From contig BRXU01000006.1 in assembly GCA_030267565.1 (NCBI GenBank), forward strand, positions 1,662,001 through 1,726,000: 64,000 nucleotides of DNA, given 5' to 3'. Below the pieces are notes generated by a model. The model was not told where the DNA came from. It did not search any database and saw only the letters and a program-made list of their open reading frames with translations. Source of the DNA: Pleodorina starrii. Taxonomy: Eukaryota; Chlorophyta; Chlorophyceae; Chlamydomonadales; Volvocaceae. The stretch's first letter is position 1. Every line of letters starts with the position of its first letter. Of the stretch, positions 1 to 11,400 are shown piece after piece. The position numbers and the translations under genes are program-made.

Positions 1-136
1 TCGGCCGCCTTTGTCCCTCCGTCTGTCGTTAGTTTGCTAGTGGAGCCCCTACCTCTCATGCCCATTTTCAAAGCTCACACGCACGCACTGAAAGCACTGA
101 TGAATACTGTGCAGTGTCTACAACAGCTCGGTGGTG

Positions 137-1276
137 ATGGCGGAGGAGAAGCAGGGCTCGCGTGGAAGCAAGGATAATAAGATGTTCGTGCGCAAGCGGC
201 GGGGCAGCGAATACAAGGAAAACGCCTCAGCTGGCCGAGGACGAGTCGCCTGCGTCACGGTATGTATGTATGTCTGGTGATTCACACACCCAGTCTCCGT
301 CACGCAAGGCTATTCCTTGCTATGTACGGCGCGTGCTGTATAGCAATTATAAGGCTACTGTAGACCGTGTATTTTGGTTGCTATCTCCCATGCACTCATT
401 ATTACATCCGCCTGCGTGCGTGTTTCCTGCCTGGCCGTGCGTTCAGGCGTCTGCGATGGCGACTACCACGGATATCCGTGGTCCTATTACTGGCGGCCGA
501 CAGCAGAAGCAGCAGCAACAGCCCTCTCGTCATCAGCGCCGTCAGCAGCCGCTTGGCCTACTCGGTCGCCTGCTGCGCCTTTGGAAAATAATGATGTTTG
601 CGAGCTTAGCCCTTTTAACGATTACCCTCGTCATAACGTTCGCGCCGTGGCCATTTCTGGAGGGCCACCGACGGATGCTTCACTGCACCAGCTCGCTGGT
701 CAAAGTGGCGACGCAGGGCGTGCCGCGGATAGCGTCGGACTTGTGGCGGGAGGACGGTGCGGCCAACGATCTGCTTGAGTTCTGCAACGAGGTAATAATG
801 TGCACATCATCACATGCAACCTCGATCAAAATTGCGTTCTATGGCAATAGATAGGGATAGGTTAGTTAATCTGAATGAAATGACTGAACGTGGAATGTTG
901 TTGCCGATGCAACTGCTGTACATGCATGACCCGTACATCTCTACATACGTGCCGGCGCTAGTTTGCTCCCCTCCACATTTATCCATCTGCAATCCACCGT
1001 TATTTGTTTGAGATCAATAATTCACGCTCGCTTCGCACGCAGGAGGGGCTGGCCGCTGCTGTCGGAGGTGACAGCAGCATTGCTCAGTGCGCCACGGCAG
1101 TCTGCAATTTCACCGAGCGGTTGCTCAACCACCCAGCCATGTCGGACTGGATTGCACACGAACGTCCATTTCAAGACGCCGCATCCCCATTACAACTGTC
1201 CCTGTGGAGACCCCCGGCTACCGCTGGGTGTGAGATTATGGCTAGCTGCTATGAGTGGAGTTGGTGGCCGAGTTGA
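137..1276 (+). CDS. Spliced gene for an unrecognised single-pass membrane protein
   Basis: I do not recognise this protein. A three-exon model keeps phase 0 throughout: 137-259 (donor GTATGT), 447-791 (acceptor TTCAG, donor GTAATA) and 1043-1276 (acceptor CGCAG, ending in TGA). The ATG at 137 gives about 233 residues. The N-terminus is basic and polar (KMFVRKRRG), followed by a Q/R-rich stretch in exon 2 (KQQQQPSRHQRRQQ). One strongly hydrophobic segment follows (MMFASLALLTITLVITFAPW, about residues 90-109), and then a mixed region with several cysteines. The basic side before the membrane segment suggests a type II anchor. The last exon may instead be spliced again at GTGTGA near 1228, so the C-terminus is uncertain. 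The LINE begins about 0.9 kb downstream and could have displaced further exons. Confidence 0.45.
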
Positions 1277-2199
1277 TTGGCCAGGATTTACACGTTTGAG
1301 TGGTGGCGATCGCTGAACCCTCTGTCTCGGTGGTAGATTGGGTGAATGGATGAGGTCCGCCCTAGAAGGCAGAGCTATCCCAGTTGTCCAATGAGGATCG
1401 TCTGGAAGGTTCTGTGGTGCGGATGGTGCCCAGAGGAGAATGGGACCATACCGTACAACTGTAACAATCTCTCTCGCTCTCTCTCTATTACAACTCACCG
1501 CGGCCGACATCACTACTGGGGGAAACATGCGTTTGTCATACAAAGTATGGCTCCAGGTGCTGGTTGTCTGGTCCCGTGTGTTGACGGGCATTGATGCTAT
1601 AGTCTTTGCAAAGGAGATGTCGGCTGTGATGATGCGGGCCACATGCACCAGCTTCCCCGCAAGCCATTTGCTTCTTGACGATAGATGGCACACTCCTTGA
1701 TTAAGTGGATGGAAAGGTTCATTCGCTAAACTGTGCACCCGATGGACGCTGTACGAACATGGCGGCTGCGTGTGCTTATTGAATGTTGAATGTGACCGTA
1801 CCGAAGCTTACAGGTATCATGCTGATGTGAAGTCTATTGCTGGACGAATGGCGGGTATGGTATGTAGTATGGTGGCGGCCACGGGCACATGATATTCGTT
1901 TCACTGTCTGCATGAGTGCGATGAATGTGATAGCCAACTGCATCTGACGGTCAATTGCGCTCGGGCACGTCAGGGGCATGGATCATGGAGAAGCCTATCA
2001 GCTGTCCTTCGACAATCTCAAAGCTGTCAAATGCGCACCAGTGGAAAGATGACCCAACGGAATGGAAGTGCCGGGTAAATACCCAGCATAAACGAATCCC
2101 TTTCGTTGAGACCTACTGTAATTCAACCCTAGCAAAGCAAACAAGCAAACTATCACAACGGGCTTCGACGTACATACGTGCGTGCGTACGACAACACGT
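1277..2199. other. Unassigned interval between the first gene and the LINE
   Basis: Only short ORFs occur on both strands here, none with a recognisable domain or good splice context. A minus-strand reading around 1600-1700 and a plus-strand reading around 1526-1700 are both open, but neither can be preferred. It may hold the 3' UTR or further exons of the preceding gene. Confidence 0.3.
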
Positions 2200-2206
2200 C
2201 TGGCTA
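2200..2206. repeat. Candidate target-site duplication, LINE 3' side
   Basis: CTGGCTA lies directly outside the ATT-rich tail of the LINE. The same seven bases occur at 16483-16489, just upstream of the LINE's first ORF. Seven bases is short, so the pairing is tentative. Confidence 0.35.
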
Positions 2207-2339
2207 ATAATAATAATAATGATACGCCCGGCCGGGAGCCGAGGCGTGGGTTATGGGAGCAGAGGGGGTGGGGTGACGGGTTTCCCCGGTCCCAGTCCCC
2301 CCCACCACCGCGAGGAACTTCAGACTGGTCTGTCGTTGG
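2207..2339 (-). other. LINE 3' UTR and (ATT)n tail
   Basis: After the RLE stop at 2340, about 110 bases of GC-rich untranslated sequence run into TATC followed by repeated ATT at 2207-2222 (read on the minus strand). Simple-repeat tails of this kind mark the priming end in target-primed reverse transcription. A diverged copy of this UTR occurs at 54789-54887. Confidence 0.7.
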
Positions 2340-3290
2340 TTATGTGCCTGCCGGTTGCGGTTCCGCGTGGGGGTTACGTTCCATTTGCCTGCGGGTTATA
2401 ACAATAGTGTTGAGTGTTCTAACTGCATGGTCGTAGAGGTCGTTGCAGCAGGCTCGGGCTTCCTTGCTGCCCGTGCCTAGGGTGTGGAGTAGAGGGCGTA
2501 GGTCCTTTCTTATGGTTCCCGCGAAGCCGAGGCTGATGGCCTCCTGTGTTGTGTAGCGGACCTTCCATCCGGCTTCTGTGAGCCGTTTGGCCAGTTCTGC
2601 ATGTTGTTCGGCCTTGTCGTGCTGTTTCTGTGTGTGGTTTGTGTCAGCGGTGTAGCCGACCTCAATAATGTGTACTGTGTGTTGACTGGGGTCTGGGGGT
2701 CCCATGTACCCTGGCGCTCGCGCTTCGTGGAGGGGTATGTTGGGTATAAGGAGTATATCGGGCCGCATCTTAAGGCGTTCCTCATCCGCAATTTCCGGGA
2801 GCAGCCATTTGGGCAGGCGTGTGCCAGCCACGTAGTCTGGTCGGGTGTCCGCGGGGCCGGCGTCCATTATAATGTAGCATCCTCCATGGGACCCCCGGGC
2901 TAGCGTACTGGCAATTGTTTGGACCGCCCTGTTGTGCCGCTGTATGTACATGGCTCGCATTCGGGGGTGAAGGCATCCTCCGAGGATGTGCGCCCCGGAG
3001 TCGAGATGGTTGCACAGGGGGCAGTGTCCTAACGACGCGGGGCATCCAGGTGCCAATGGTTTCTTAAATCGGCTCGCCAGCTTGGCGCTCCATAGCTGGC
3101 CATACAGGTAGTCGAAGCATCGTTTGACATGCTTGTGTCGACCCGCCTTGCGCTGTAAGGTTCGAGTGCTGGTGCTTATGTCAAGGTCAGGCAGGGTGTT
3201 GGCGACGTATTTAATGTAATCTGTTCGTGTATCCCGAGTGAGTCTCCGGGTTGACCAAGGACTCGATACCGCGGTTAAGGTCGTTAGCAT
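2340..3290 (-). CDS. LINE C-terminal part: CCHC zinc finger and restriction-like endonuclease (RLE)
   Basis: This 316-codon frame carries a canonical LINE C-terminal knuckle, C90-x2-C93-x7-H101-x4-C106. After it comes a PD-(D/E)XK-type nuclease pattern: RPDILL with D178, then IIEV with E210, then a helix rich in K and Q (HDKAEQHAELAKRL). This is the domain order of R2/NeSL-type RLEs, which nick the target in early-branching LINEs. The frame is offset by +1 from the RNase H frame upstream. Sensible sequence crosses from one to the other near 3250, where the RNase H frame degenerates before its stop. The annotated ATG is therefore not a natural start; the domain was probably the end of one polyprotein. 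Confidence 0.82.
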   Translation of the reverse strand: MLTTLTAVSSPWSTRRLTRDTRTDYIKYVANTLPDLDISTSTRTLQRKAGRHKHVKRCFDYLYGQLWSAKLASRFKKPLAPGCPASLGHCPLCNHLDSGAHILGGCLHPRMRAMYIQRHNRAVQTIASTLARGSHGGCYIIMDAGPADTRPDYVAGTRLPKWLLPEIADEERLKMRPDILLIPNIPLHEARAPGYMGPPDPSQHTVHIIEVGYTADTNHTQKQHDKAEQHAELAKRLTEAGWKVRYTTQEAISLGFAGTIRKDLRPLLHTLGTGSKEARACCNDLYDHAVRTLNTIVITRRQMERNPHAEPQPAGT

Positions 3291-4923
3291 AGTGCCCAGC
3301 GTTCTTCTCAGGCCCAGCCATTTTCCGCAGCCACCAGTGTTGGCTTCGTGGATTATTGTCTGAGGTTTCGGTTGCGCTCAGCGCTTCGGGGTCTAGCTTG
3401 GAGAGTCCCCGCGCGGCTTGTACGGCTGCTTTGTCCGCTTTCTCGTTGTACGTTACCCCAGTGTGGGCTTTCACTTTAAGCAGAGAAGTCGTCAGGTTAC
3501 AGGCCGCTCGTCGTTTAAGTATTAATACGATTTGCTCAAGCAGCGCCTTATGCTTACTAAGCTGAAGCTTATGTGGATTGTTTATCATCTTTTTAATGAG
3601 ATGTAAATACGCGGCAGAATCCGTCCAGATAGTTAGGTGAGCTTCGTCGTGCAGCGTGCCTCTGCGCATTTGGAGACCCTGATGGATGGCACTCAGTTCG
3701 CACCGTGTGATAGTTTGGCAGCCCTGGTGTCCTGCATTCACATCTATGTGGAGCGTTGTGTTGGTAAGTGCGTCAACCGCCGCGGCTCCCAGGAGATGTC
3801 TTTCCTCTTCGCCATCTTTAATCTTTTGCACTGAACCGTCTGTGTATATGGCGTCTTGGGCGTTGTATCGCAGCGCATATTTGGCAGAAAACGCCAGGAA
3901 CGTGGCGCGTCCCTCTTCCGTGGGGATGTTGTCGCACGTCCGGGAGGGCACCGCCGCGGCGGGTGGCTTCTCGGTCATACTACGCACCCGCTTGCGCACC
4001 CATTGGGGGGGTGTCCAAGGGAGGGCGGGGCCAGTGGCGACGTGGCGGGCTGCCGTCATAGCAAGCGCTCTGCGGAGGCTGGTACCGTACGCGCGGCCGG
4101 ATTCATTGCTAACCAGGAGTAGGGTGAGTCCGTTTGGGTAGGGTTTTGGAGCGTCTAAACTCACTTCGCTGTAGAGGTCCCCCGTTCCTGAGAATGCGTC
4201 TATTGTACCGATCATAGTGACCAGCGGGTGGGTGAGGTATCGGGTGTAGGGCGCCGTTTGGGACGTGGGCAGCAGGAGTAGGGTAGCGGTGGGGTTGTCT
4301 GTGCTCCGTGTCGCTTCGGCCCAGCCTAGCGCCCATCGCAGTGCATGATGCCCCTCGTCCGGCTTAGGTTCAGGGTGCGCGACGGATACGCCCGTGCACG
4401 GTTGCGAATACGCGTCATGGTTGGCTCCGAAGAGCTGATCTTCTGGGTACCGCGAGTAGTAGATGGCGGTGCTGTCTGCTACGTTGAGGAGGGATGCAAA
4501 GCGCTCTGTTGCGGCGCCCAGCGCGGTCATGAGGCGTTTCATCAGCCGTTCAGATATCCTCCGCTCATGGGCTTCCTTAATGGGGTGCGCTTTGGTGCCC
4601 CCTCCGTCCCGATACCGCAGGAGGAGGCGTGCGACATCCTCCGCGAAGCCACCCGCGGCCGCGATCTGTGCGTGCTCTTCCGGGCGTTGCTGTTGGGCGT
4701 CGCTGTACCGGAGCCACAGGCTGCGGAGGCGGCTGGCCGACACCTGGCCGACGCAGCGCCCTTGGGGATCGTACACGAATGCCATCCCAATGGCTTGCAG
4801 TCCATCGGGTATGTCCCCACTGCCGTCCCATGGTACATGCCTGTGTGTGCCGTTACGATTGCCAATTTGGACCGTGTATCGCCCGGGCGGGTGGATGTCC
4901 CGGTCCGGGTTACCCGGTTGCAC
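3211..4923 (-). CDS. LINE RNase H domain ORF
   Basis: A 570-codon frame with a complete type I RNase H signature: D362 in YTDGS, E409 in RCELSAIHQGL, D435 in WTDSAAYLHLI, and H/D497 in KVKAHTGV...EKADKA. RNase H removes the RNA template from the cDNA hybrid. The upstream part (residues 1-330) has no clear domain. The frame opens after a TGA near 4953, with GTG at 4923 and the first ATG only about 46 codons in. It may be translated by reinitiation, or it may have been severed from the reverse transcriptase frame that stops at 5429. The last ~15 codons are probably out of frame, because the coherent protein continues in the RLE frame. Confidence 0.85.
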   Translation of the reverse strand: MQPGNPDRDIHPPGRYTVQIGNRNGTHRHVPWDGSGDIPDGLQAIGMAFVYDPQGRCVGQVSASRLRSLWLRYSDAQQQRPEEHAQIAAAGGFAEDVARLLLRYRDGGGTKAHPIKEAHERRISERLMKRLMTALGAATERFASLLNVADSTAIYYSRYPEDQLFGANHDAYSQPCTGVSVAHPEPKPDEGHHALRWALGWAEATRSTDNPTATLLLLPTSQTAPYTRYLTHPLVTMIGTIDAFSGTGDLYSEVSLDAPKPYPNGLTLLLVSNESGRAYGTSLRRALAMTAARHVATGPALPWTPPQWVRKRVRSMTEKPPAAAVPSRTCDNIPTEEGRATFLAFSAKYALRYNAQDAIYTDGSVQKIKDGEEERHLLGAAAVDALTNTTLHIDVNAGHQGCQTITRCELSAIHQGLQMRRGTLHDEAHLTIWTDSAAYLHLIKKMINNPHKLQLSKHKALLEQIVLILKRRAACNLTTSLLKVKAHTGVTYNEKADKAAVQAARGLSKLDPEALSATETSDNNPRSQHWWLRKMAGPEKNAGHYANDLNRGIESLVNPETHSGYTNRLH

Positions 4924-4953
4924 GTTGATTTCAACTTCTTGTCCTCATTCGTT

Positions 4954-5428
4954 ACAATTAATAACGCTAGATAGAGCCCCAGCGGCGATGCCACCGGAGC
5001 CGAGACTCGAACACCGCTAACAACGACGCTATATCCTGACAATGCAACCGACTCCAACGTTGCCACCCAGACCAACCAACCCTTCGCCGCCCCGCTGATC
5101 GGCTTGGCGATAAACCCGGTCTCCCCGCTGATCGGCTCGACCTCGATTCGTCTCCCAAAAACCCCCAAAACCCCATTTTCAAGTTGGACCAGTGGCCGGC
5201 CGTGACCTAGGCTCTCAACCACCGGGCGGTTCAGACCCGGTGGAGAAGCGACGCGCCGCGCGCGCCAACACAGGGTGGGAGAGGGCGGGAACAAAAGGAT
5301 GAACCTAGAGTCACAACACGGCGAATAGCCGGTCAAAAGAACATCCTCAGCATAACTCAGATGTCAACAGTACGACAAGAGATACTCAACTACTTCGTCC
5401 AAGAACCCGCCTTCTCGTACCGAGAAGC
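4954..5428 (-). other. LINE interval between reverse transcriptase and RNase H frames
   Basis: No frame here links the reverse transcriptase ORF (stop at 5429) to the RNase H ORF (opens after a TGA near 4953). A third frame is open across most of it (5336 leftwards), with no recognised domain and ordinary composition. It may be a spacer, or coding sequence scrambled by indels. Confidence 0.4.
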
Positions 5429-8400
5429 CTACGCATACTGCCTTAGGAGACGTTGGCCTCGGGTCACGTTGAGGCATTCGGTCTCCCATCTGCCTTGCTG
5501 TTGCCATTCCGTCAGGTGGCGGTCGCGTGCATTTTCCATTCGACCGGGGTCCTGTTCGGCCTCCATGGCGCGCCGATACCGGAATGCATTCCGCAGCTCT
5601 GTCCAGTTGTCTTGCGAGGCCAGTCGCGACTCCTCATCTTCGGTGGGAGCCCATTCTACCTCGACTATCGTTTCGGGGTGGGTGGGGTCGGTGGGGGATT
5701 CGTACCGGTGCACCGCCTTGGGGTGGTAGCCATTTTCGGTGTACAGTGCTATTGCCCCTTTAGTGATGACAGTACGTTCCCATTCAACCAGGTAGTATGT
5801 TCGGTGTGTGTCTCGGGTGGCCGAGTCGGTTGTGCGTTGTCGCTTGGGTTTCGGAGTGCTGACGGCGACCCGTTTGCGGATTTCCGCTTTGATACAGGCC
5901 ACCCTCTCTTGGTCCCCGAAGAGAAGCTGTGTGATGCTTAGGCCATATTGGTCTGGTGTCCCCGCAGGCCACGCCGTCTCCCCATGGAGCATCTGGAGGA
6001 GCCGTTCGGCGGAGCCCACTTTGGACGTGAGGCCCCGGTGGAGCGGGTGGCGCAGGATTCGTTCGCAGTGCTGAAGGGTAAGTGGGGTTTGCCGGGGGTC
6101 CCACCCAATGGCCTCGGCATCTGTGATACCGTCGACTGGTTTCAGGTTCTGTCGAAAAAGGTATGCTTTGAGCAGCTCACTGTCGGTCTTCCGCTGTGGC
6201 TGGTGGCGCCTGGCGGCTGGCCGGGCGGCCGGGCGTCGTGACTCGGGGGTTGTTGCGGTGCCGGACGGCGCTGCCGCATTTTGGGTTCCCGTCTCCACAC
6301 GAGGGGTTGTTGCGCCTGGGCGGGGGGGAGGGGTTCCAGCTGGGGCGGCCGGCACGGTGTCGGCCGGGTCGCGGGGCTTGGCCAGGACGTACTTCCTTAG
6401 GGTTCCGTGGGGGATGGGGGTGGGTCTTGTCGCTTCCTTCGCAATATCAGTCAGATGTGGGTCATCCGTGAGGAGTCGTAGTTCGGGGGGCAGGGGTGCT
6501 ACACCACGGTGGCGCGGTGCCCGGGCGCGCACACTGGGGTCAGCGTTCAGGGCGAGGCTGAGCTGGTTTAGGGCAATCCGATGGCGGGGGCCCACTTTCC
6601 TGCCGCCGATGCGTTGCAGCTGATCGGTGGTGATGAGGTGCGCTCCCGTGTTTTTGTCTTTCAGGGCCCTGAGGTCCAGGCCAAGTTCCAGCAGGGGCTG
6701 TACGCACCGGAAGAGGAGCGCGAGATCCTTGGGCTCAGCCATCGTGTTGTGCGCCCCGATCAGGTGAATGAGGCTGCCCGCTGCCGGCTCGTAGGTGCTG
6801 CCTCTGTCCGTGAGTTCGATACCGGCTTCATGCACGAGAGCAAGTTGTTTAAGCGTGGTATAGTGACGGCATTCGCGTTTGAATGTGTGCGCTGGTATTG
6901 TGCCCATGTATCGGCTCTGCAGGTGCAGGAGGGCTCGAGTTACTGCCCCAAGGCGTCCCCTGTCGTTGAGGGACAGGACAAGCGTCTTCGCCGCTCTGAC
7001 CGCATAGAGGGTACGTAGGGTGCCAACCCCCAGACCTAGTCGGGAGATTGGGCCGAGGATGGCGCGGGTGGGGAAGCCCATCTTGAGTCCGTAGCTGCGT
7101 TTGGCAATGCCAGCGATTTGGGCGTCGAGGCTGGCGATGTCGTGCGGGGTGTACGCCATGGTAGGCAGGCTGTACGCCACAAAGGGGTGAATGAGGGTTT
7201 TGATCATGTTTATGCGTTGATCTGGGGTTGCGAGGGAGTTTTGTATGCTTTGCCCCCGTCGGTCTATTTCGGCGCGCGTGTAGGCCACCTGTGTCGTCCA
7301 ATCCAGGGTAGGGGTGATGTGTACGCCGAGGTACTTATATGATCCGGTTGGGGGTTCGTACGGGATGGGTACGTCGTCAATCCGAATTTGGTTTTTCAGG
7401 AGGCGTTCTAGGACAGCCTTGTATTTCTGCGTACCGGGGCCTCGACTCAGATCAGTGTCTGAACGCGCGCGGCCGTGCAGAATGCCTTGCAGTTGGCACT
7501 TACTTACATTGACCTTGAGTGCTCCCCAGCGCGCGTAGCGCTCAATTTTTGTGCACTGGGCGCGCATGTCTGACACGGTGTTCGTGAGGACCACTAGGTC
7601 ATCCGCGAAGGCTCCCGAGCTGAAGTGGTGTCGGTCGTTTTCGTCCACTTGGAGGCAGCCGTAGCGGTATCCTCGGCCTCCGCTGTGTAACCATCTGAGG
7701 AGTGGCTCCATGTAAATGATAAATAGTACGGGTGATAGTGTGTCGCCCTGGATTGTGCCACGTTCGATTGCGATGTCTGCGGTGCAGCCATGTTCGGTTC
7801 GTATGCGTGTGGTGGCCCGCGAGTACAGGTTCGCGACCACCTCGATTAGGTCCTCGGGATATCCCAGATCGTACATGATCATAAGCAATTTATCATGATC
7901 TATGGTGTTAAATGCCGACGTGAAATCGATATATAGTAAGTAGAGGTCTCGACTGGTTAGGCCGGCGTCCTCGATGGCGTGTAGTACGTTTTGGATCTGT
8001 CGTTCCGTGTTGCGCTGTCTGAGGTACCCTTCCTGGGCTTCCGTGAAGATGTGTGCTTGCTCACTAAAAGTGACGATATTTAATGTAATGTGACTGGTGT
8101 AGAGTTTGTAGAGTGTGTTTGCGAGGGCGATGGGGCGTTTGTTTTTAATAAGGAGTGGGTCTCCCTTCTTGGGGATGAGGACCGTGTCTGATTGTGTCCA
8201 GTGCGGGGGGATTTCGGCCTTAACCCACATGGCGGTAATCAGGTGGTGAATTGCGGTTTGGAGGTCGGTGGGGAGTGTCTGCAGCAGCTCGTTGGGTATG
8301 CCGTCTGGCCCGGGGGCTTTGTTGCGAGCGAGATGGTCTAGGCATGCGCGAAAGTTGCATGGATCTATGATGCCCGGGAGGAGGGACGGGGGTGCGCTGT

Positions 8401-11400
8401 CCCATCGGGCTAATCCCCGTTTTAGAGGGTCCGGCGCCCCCGGCGTCTCCCAGGGATAGTTTCGGGGGGCTTCGCTCGGGTGGTACTTGCCAGTGCGGGG
8501 TCCGGAGATGGGCCGGGCTAGGGACGCAAAGTGTGTATGGAGGGCGTCGAGGATGCCTTCGGAAGTTGTGCACAGGTGTCCATCGACGGGGTGGCGGATG
8601 GCCGTGATGCCGCGCGGCTGATCGTCGGGCTCGAGAATTTGTTTGTGTGCTTGCTTCGGTTTCTTGGCTAGGAGGCGCTGGAACTGTTTTCTTGCTTTGC
8701 TCGCGTGTAGTTTACGGGTTTCCGTAGTCAGTTTCCGAATATCCTCTCCCTTCTCTCTAATCGCGGCCCGCAGGGCGCTGGTCTCTGGTGTTTCTCGGAG
8801 CTCCGGGTCGTCGCGCGCTCGGGCGGCCGTTATTTCAGGTGGGTTGGTGTTTTCAGGGGCGGTCAGCTGGGTGGGTCGGGGTGGGGGTTGTGGGGTCGCT
8901 GCGTCGGTGTTTTCCGGGCGCGGGACGTCGGGTGCCGGGTGGGTTGGGGTATCCGGTCGTGGCGCGCGTAGTATGCGGGTGAGTTCACATTTCAGCGCCT
9001 TGTGTTCATCGTACAGACGAGATATGCGCTTGCCCGTGCCTCTTCGTGCGTGCAGGCGCCCCGTGCGGGGGGGCTTGTGTTCGCAGTGGCTTTCAAGGAT
9101 CCCGAGGCAACGCATCAGTAGTGATCCGAGCTCGTGACTAAGGGAGGCGACGTTCGTTGTTTGGACGGCTTCGTGGTCGCGCAGGTGGGCGAGGATCTGC
9201 CTGGCTTCCTCTTTGCACGCCGCACGCTCCAGTTGTGTGGATGCGGCCGATATGGCCTCGTGAGCGGGTCGAAGTCCATCCAGCAGGTGAGCGATTGCAT
9301 CTGTGAGCGTCGCCTCCATCTCCATGCATGCTTTGGTTTTGCTCTCTTTTTGTACGGGTAGTTGGATCCGGCTCCAGGAGCCTGGGGTGTGATCTGGGGG
9401 GGGTTGGGCAGCGGGGGCGGGTAGGAGCCGGATGCCTGTTAGGGGCAGGAAGGTGCAGAGCGGTTTGTGGTCAAAGTTTCCCCCACATTCGTATACTTGT
9501 TCGTACGCCTTTCCTTCCATTGCCGCAGCGGCGCTGGTCTGAGCGGCGAGGAGGACATCGTCGATGCGGCTGTGGTGGGTATCGTGTCCCTGCTGTGTTT
9601 GTGTGTATGTGTACTCGCGGCGCACCGTGTCTACCGGTTTTAGGTCTGTCTCGATCGAGAAGCGTCGGTGCGCTCGGTCCGTCGCGTTGCAGGTGCCTGT
9701 CGACCGATCGCTCAGTTTGAGTGTTGCATTCCAGTCGCCCGCCATCACTAGGTGTTCGCCCTTAGCGTTGGCTTGCGTCGCAGCCGCCCGCCCATAGTCG
9801 TATATCTTCTGCCTGGCGGCGGGGTCGACCGGGCAGTATACCCCTATGACGTGCAAAGCCGTACTGCCCGGGGGCGCGATACGCACGTGTACTATGTACC
9901 CGCTGAGCTCTGAGGGCACAGGTTCTGCTGTTGCGCTGTCCTGGCGATTGAAGCGGTCTGCCACGCCAATCATCACTCCTGCCTGCCGTGTAGTGGGGTT
10001 ACTGTCGTGCGGGTGGTTACTCATGTATGTCTGGTAGGGTTGCAGAGTGCGCTTCACCCCGGCGATGGCTCGCCGGTGGTGGGCACTCATTTTGGTTTCC
10101 GTCAGTACCACTACGTCCGGTTTGTGTTCGTCTAACATGTGCCTAATGCCCTCGCGGTGCCCCTGCAGGCCGCGGGTGTTCATCGTAAGGATCTTGAGGT
10201 GGCCGGGCCGTGGATCTCCTGTCGTGGGTACGGGCAGCACGGTCGTAGCCGCCCGGGGGGCTTCAGCAGGTGCGGCGGGGGCCTCCTTTCGTGGTTTCTT
10301 GGAGTGCACGTACTTCGTCATGTGCTGTTGCTGGGGTCCGGGTTTCGGTTTTGGGCGTGGTTGCGATGTGGGGGGGTTATCTGCGCGGCGCTTGCGTTGT
10401 TGTGTACGAGGGGTGGGTGGCTCGGGGGGCGGGCGCATCGTACCGGGTGTCGGTGTGCGTGTTGGCTCGGGGGCTGGGTTGGGAGGGGTGCGGGCGGGTC
10501 TCTGAGTTGCCTCTGCTGTGTCCGGCATTTCGACAGCCCGTTGGTCCCTGCCTTGACGGATAGGGAGCCCTTGCATGCGACGGAGGTGGTATTCGATGGT
10601 GTGGGTTGCAGGCGTCGTTCCCGTTTGGTGCCTGTTCCGTTTCCGACCTCTGCTTGCAGGTGCCGCTGCTTGTGGGGCGGGGTTGCGGATTGCCGCCCTT
10701 TCCGCGTTGGAGCGGCGCTCTGCGGTGGTGCCCGCGTTTGCTGGTTGGGCCCCCTGGGGGCCTGGCTGTGTGTTGCGCAGATGGAGTTCGGTAGGGTGGG
10801 CGTCCGGCGGCTGCCGCTCCGCGCCCGTCTCCGGTTCCATAGTGTCTATCTCCATTGGACTTGGCTCGGCGGGCGAGGTTGCGGGGTTGTCTTCGGTTTG
10901 GGTGGCGCTTAGCTCGGGAGCGGTTCTAGCCTCGGGTGCACGGGTTGGGGGCGGGGGGGGTTCGAGCTCCGTTGAGGGGGTTTGTGTACGGCCTTCGGTT
11001 CCCGTGAGGCCTGCCTCGTCGATCTCCATCGGTGTGGGGTTGGTGTCGGCTGCGTAGTGCCTGTTCTCCTCGCCTTCTGCTCGTGTGCCGACCGCCGGGT
11101 GGGGCGGGTCGGCTGCTCCGGTGGGGACAGGGCCCTGGGGGGTGTCGTTATGTGTGTTCGGCCTCACGGTGGCGGGCTCCCACTGCTCTGGTGGTGCGAC
11201 ATCTCGGAGGGCAACGTGCGTTTGGCATGGGACGTTATTGCGCCGGTGGTGCAGGCAGTAGATTACCCCCTGTCCGAGAGGCCATTCGGTTTCAAGCCTT
11301 TTGGGGAGCCGGGCCTGCGAGTCGATAATGAACCAGTGCGTGCGTTGCCTCCGTACGGCCACGGCGTGTCCTTCAAGATGTACTACAAAACCCCAGTTTC

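Noticed and set aside
4542..5336. 264-codon minus-strand ORF as a separate LINE gene
   Set aside because: It overlaps the credible RNase H frame for half its length and shows no domain. It is kept only as a possible spacer reading.
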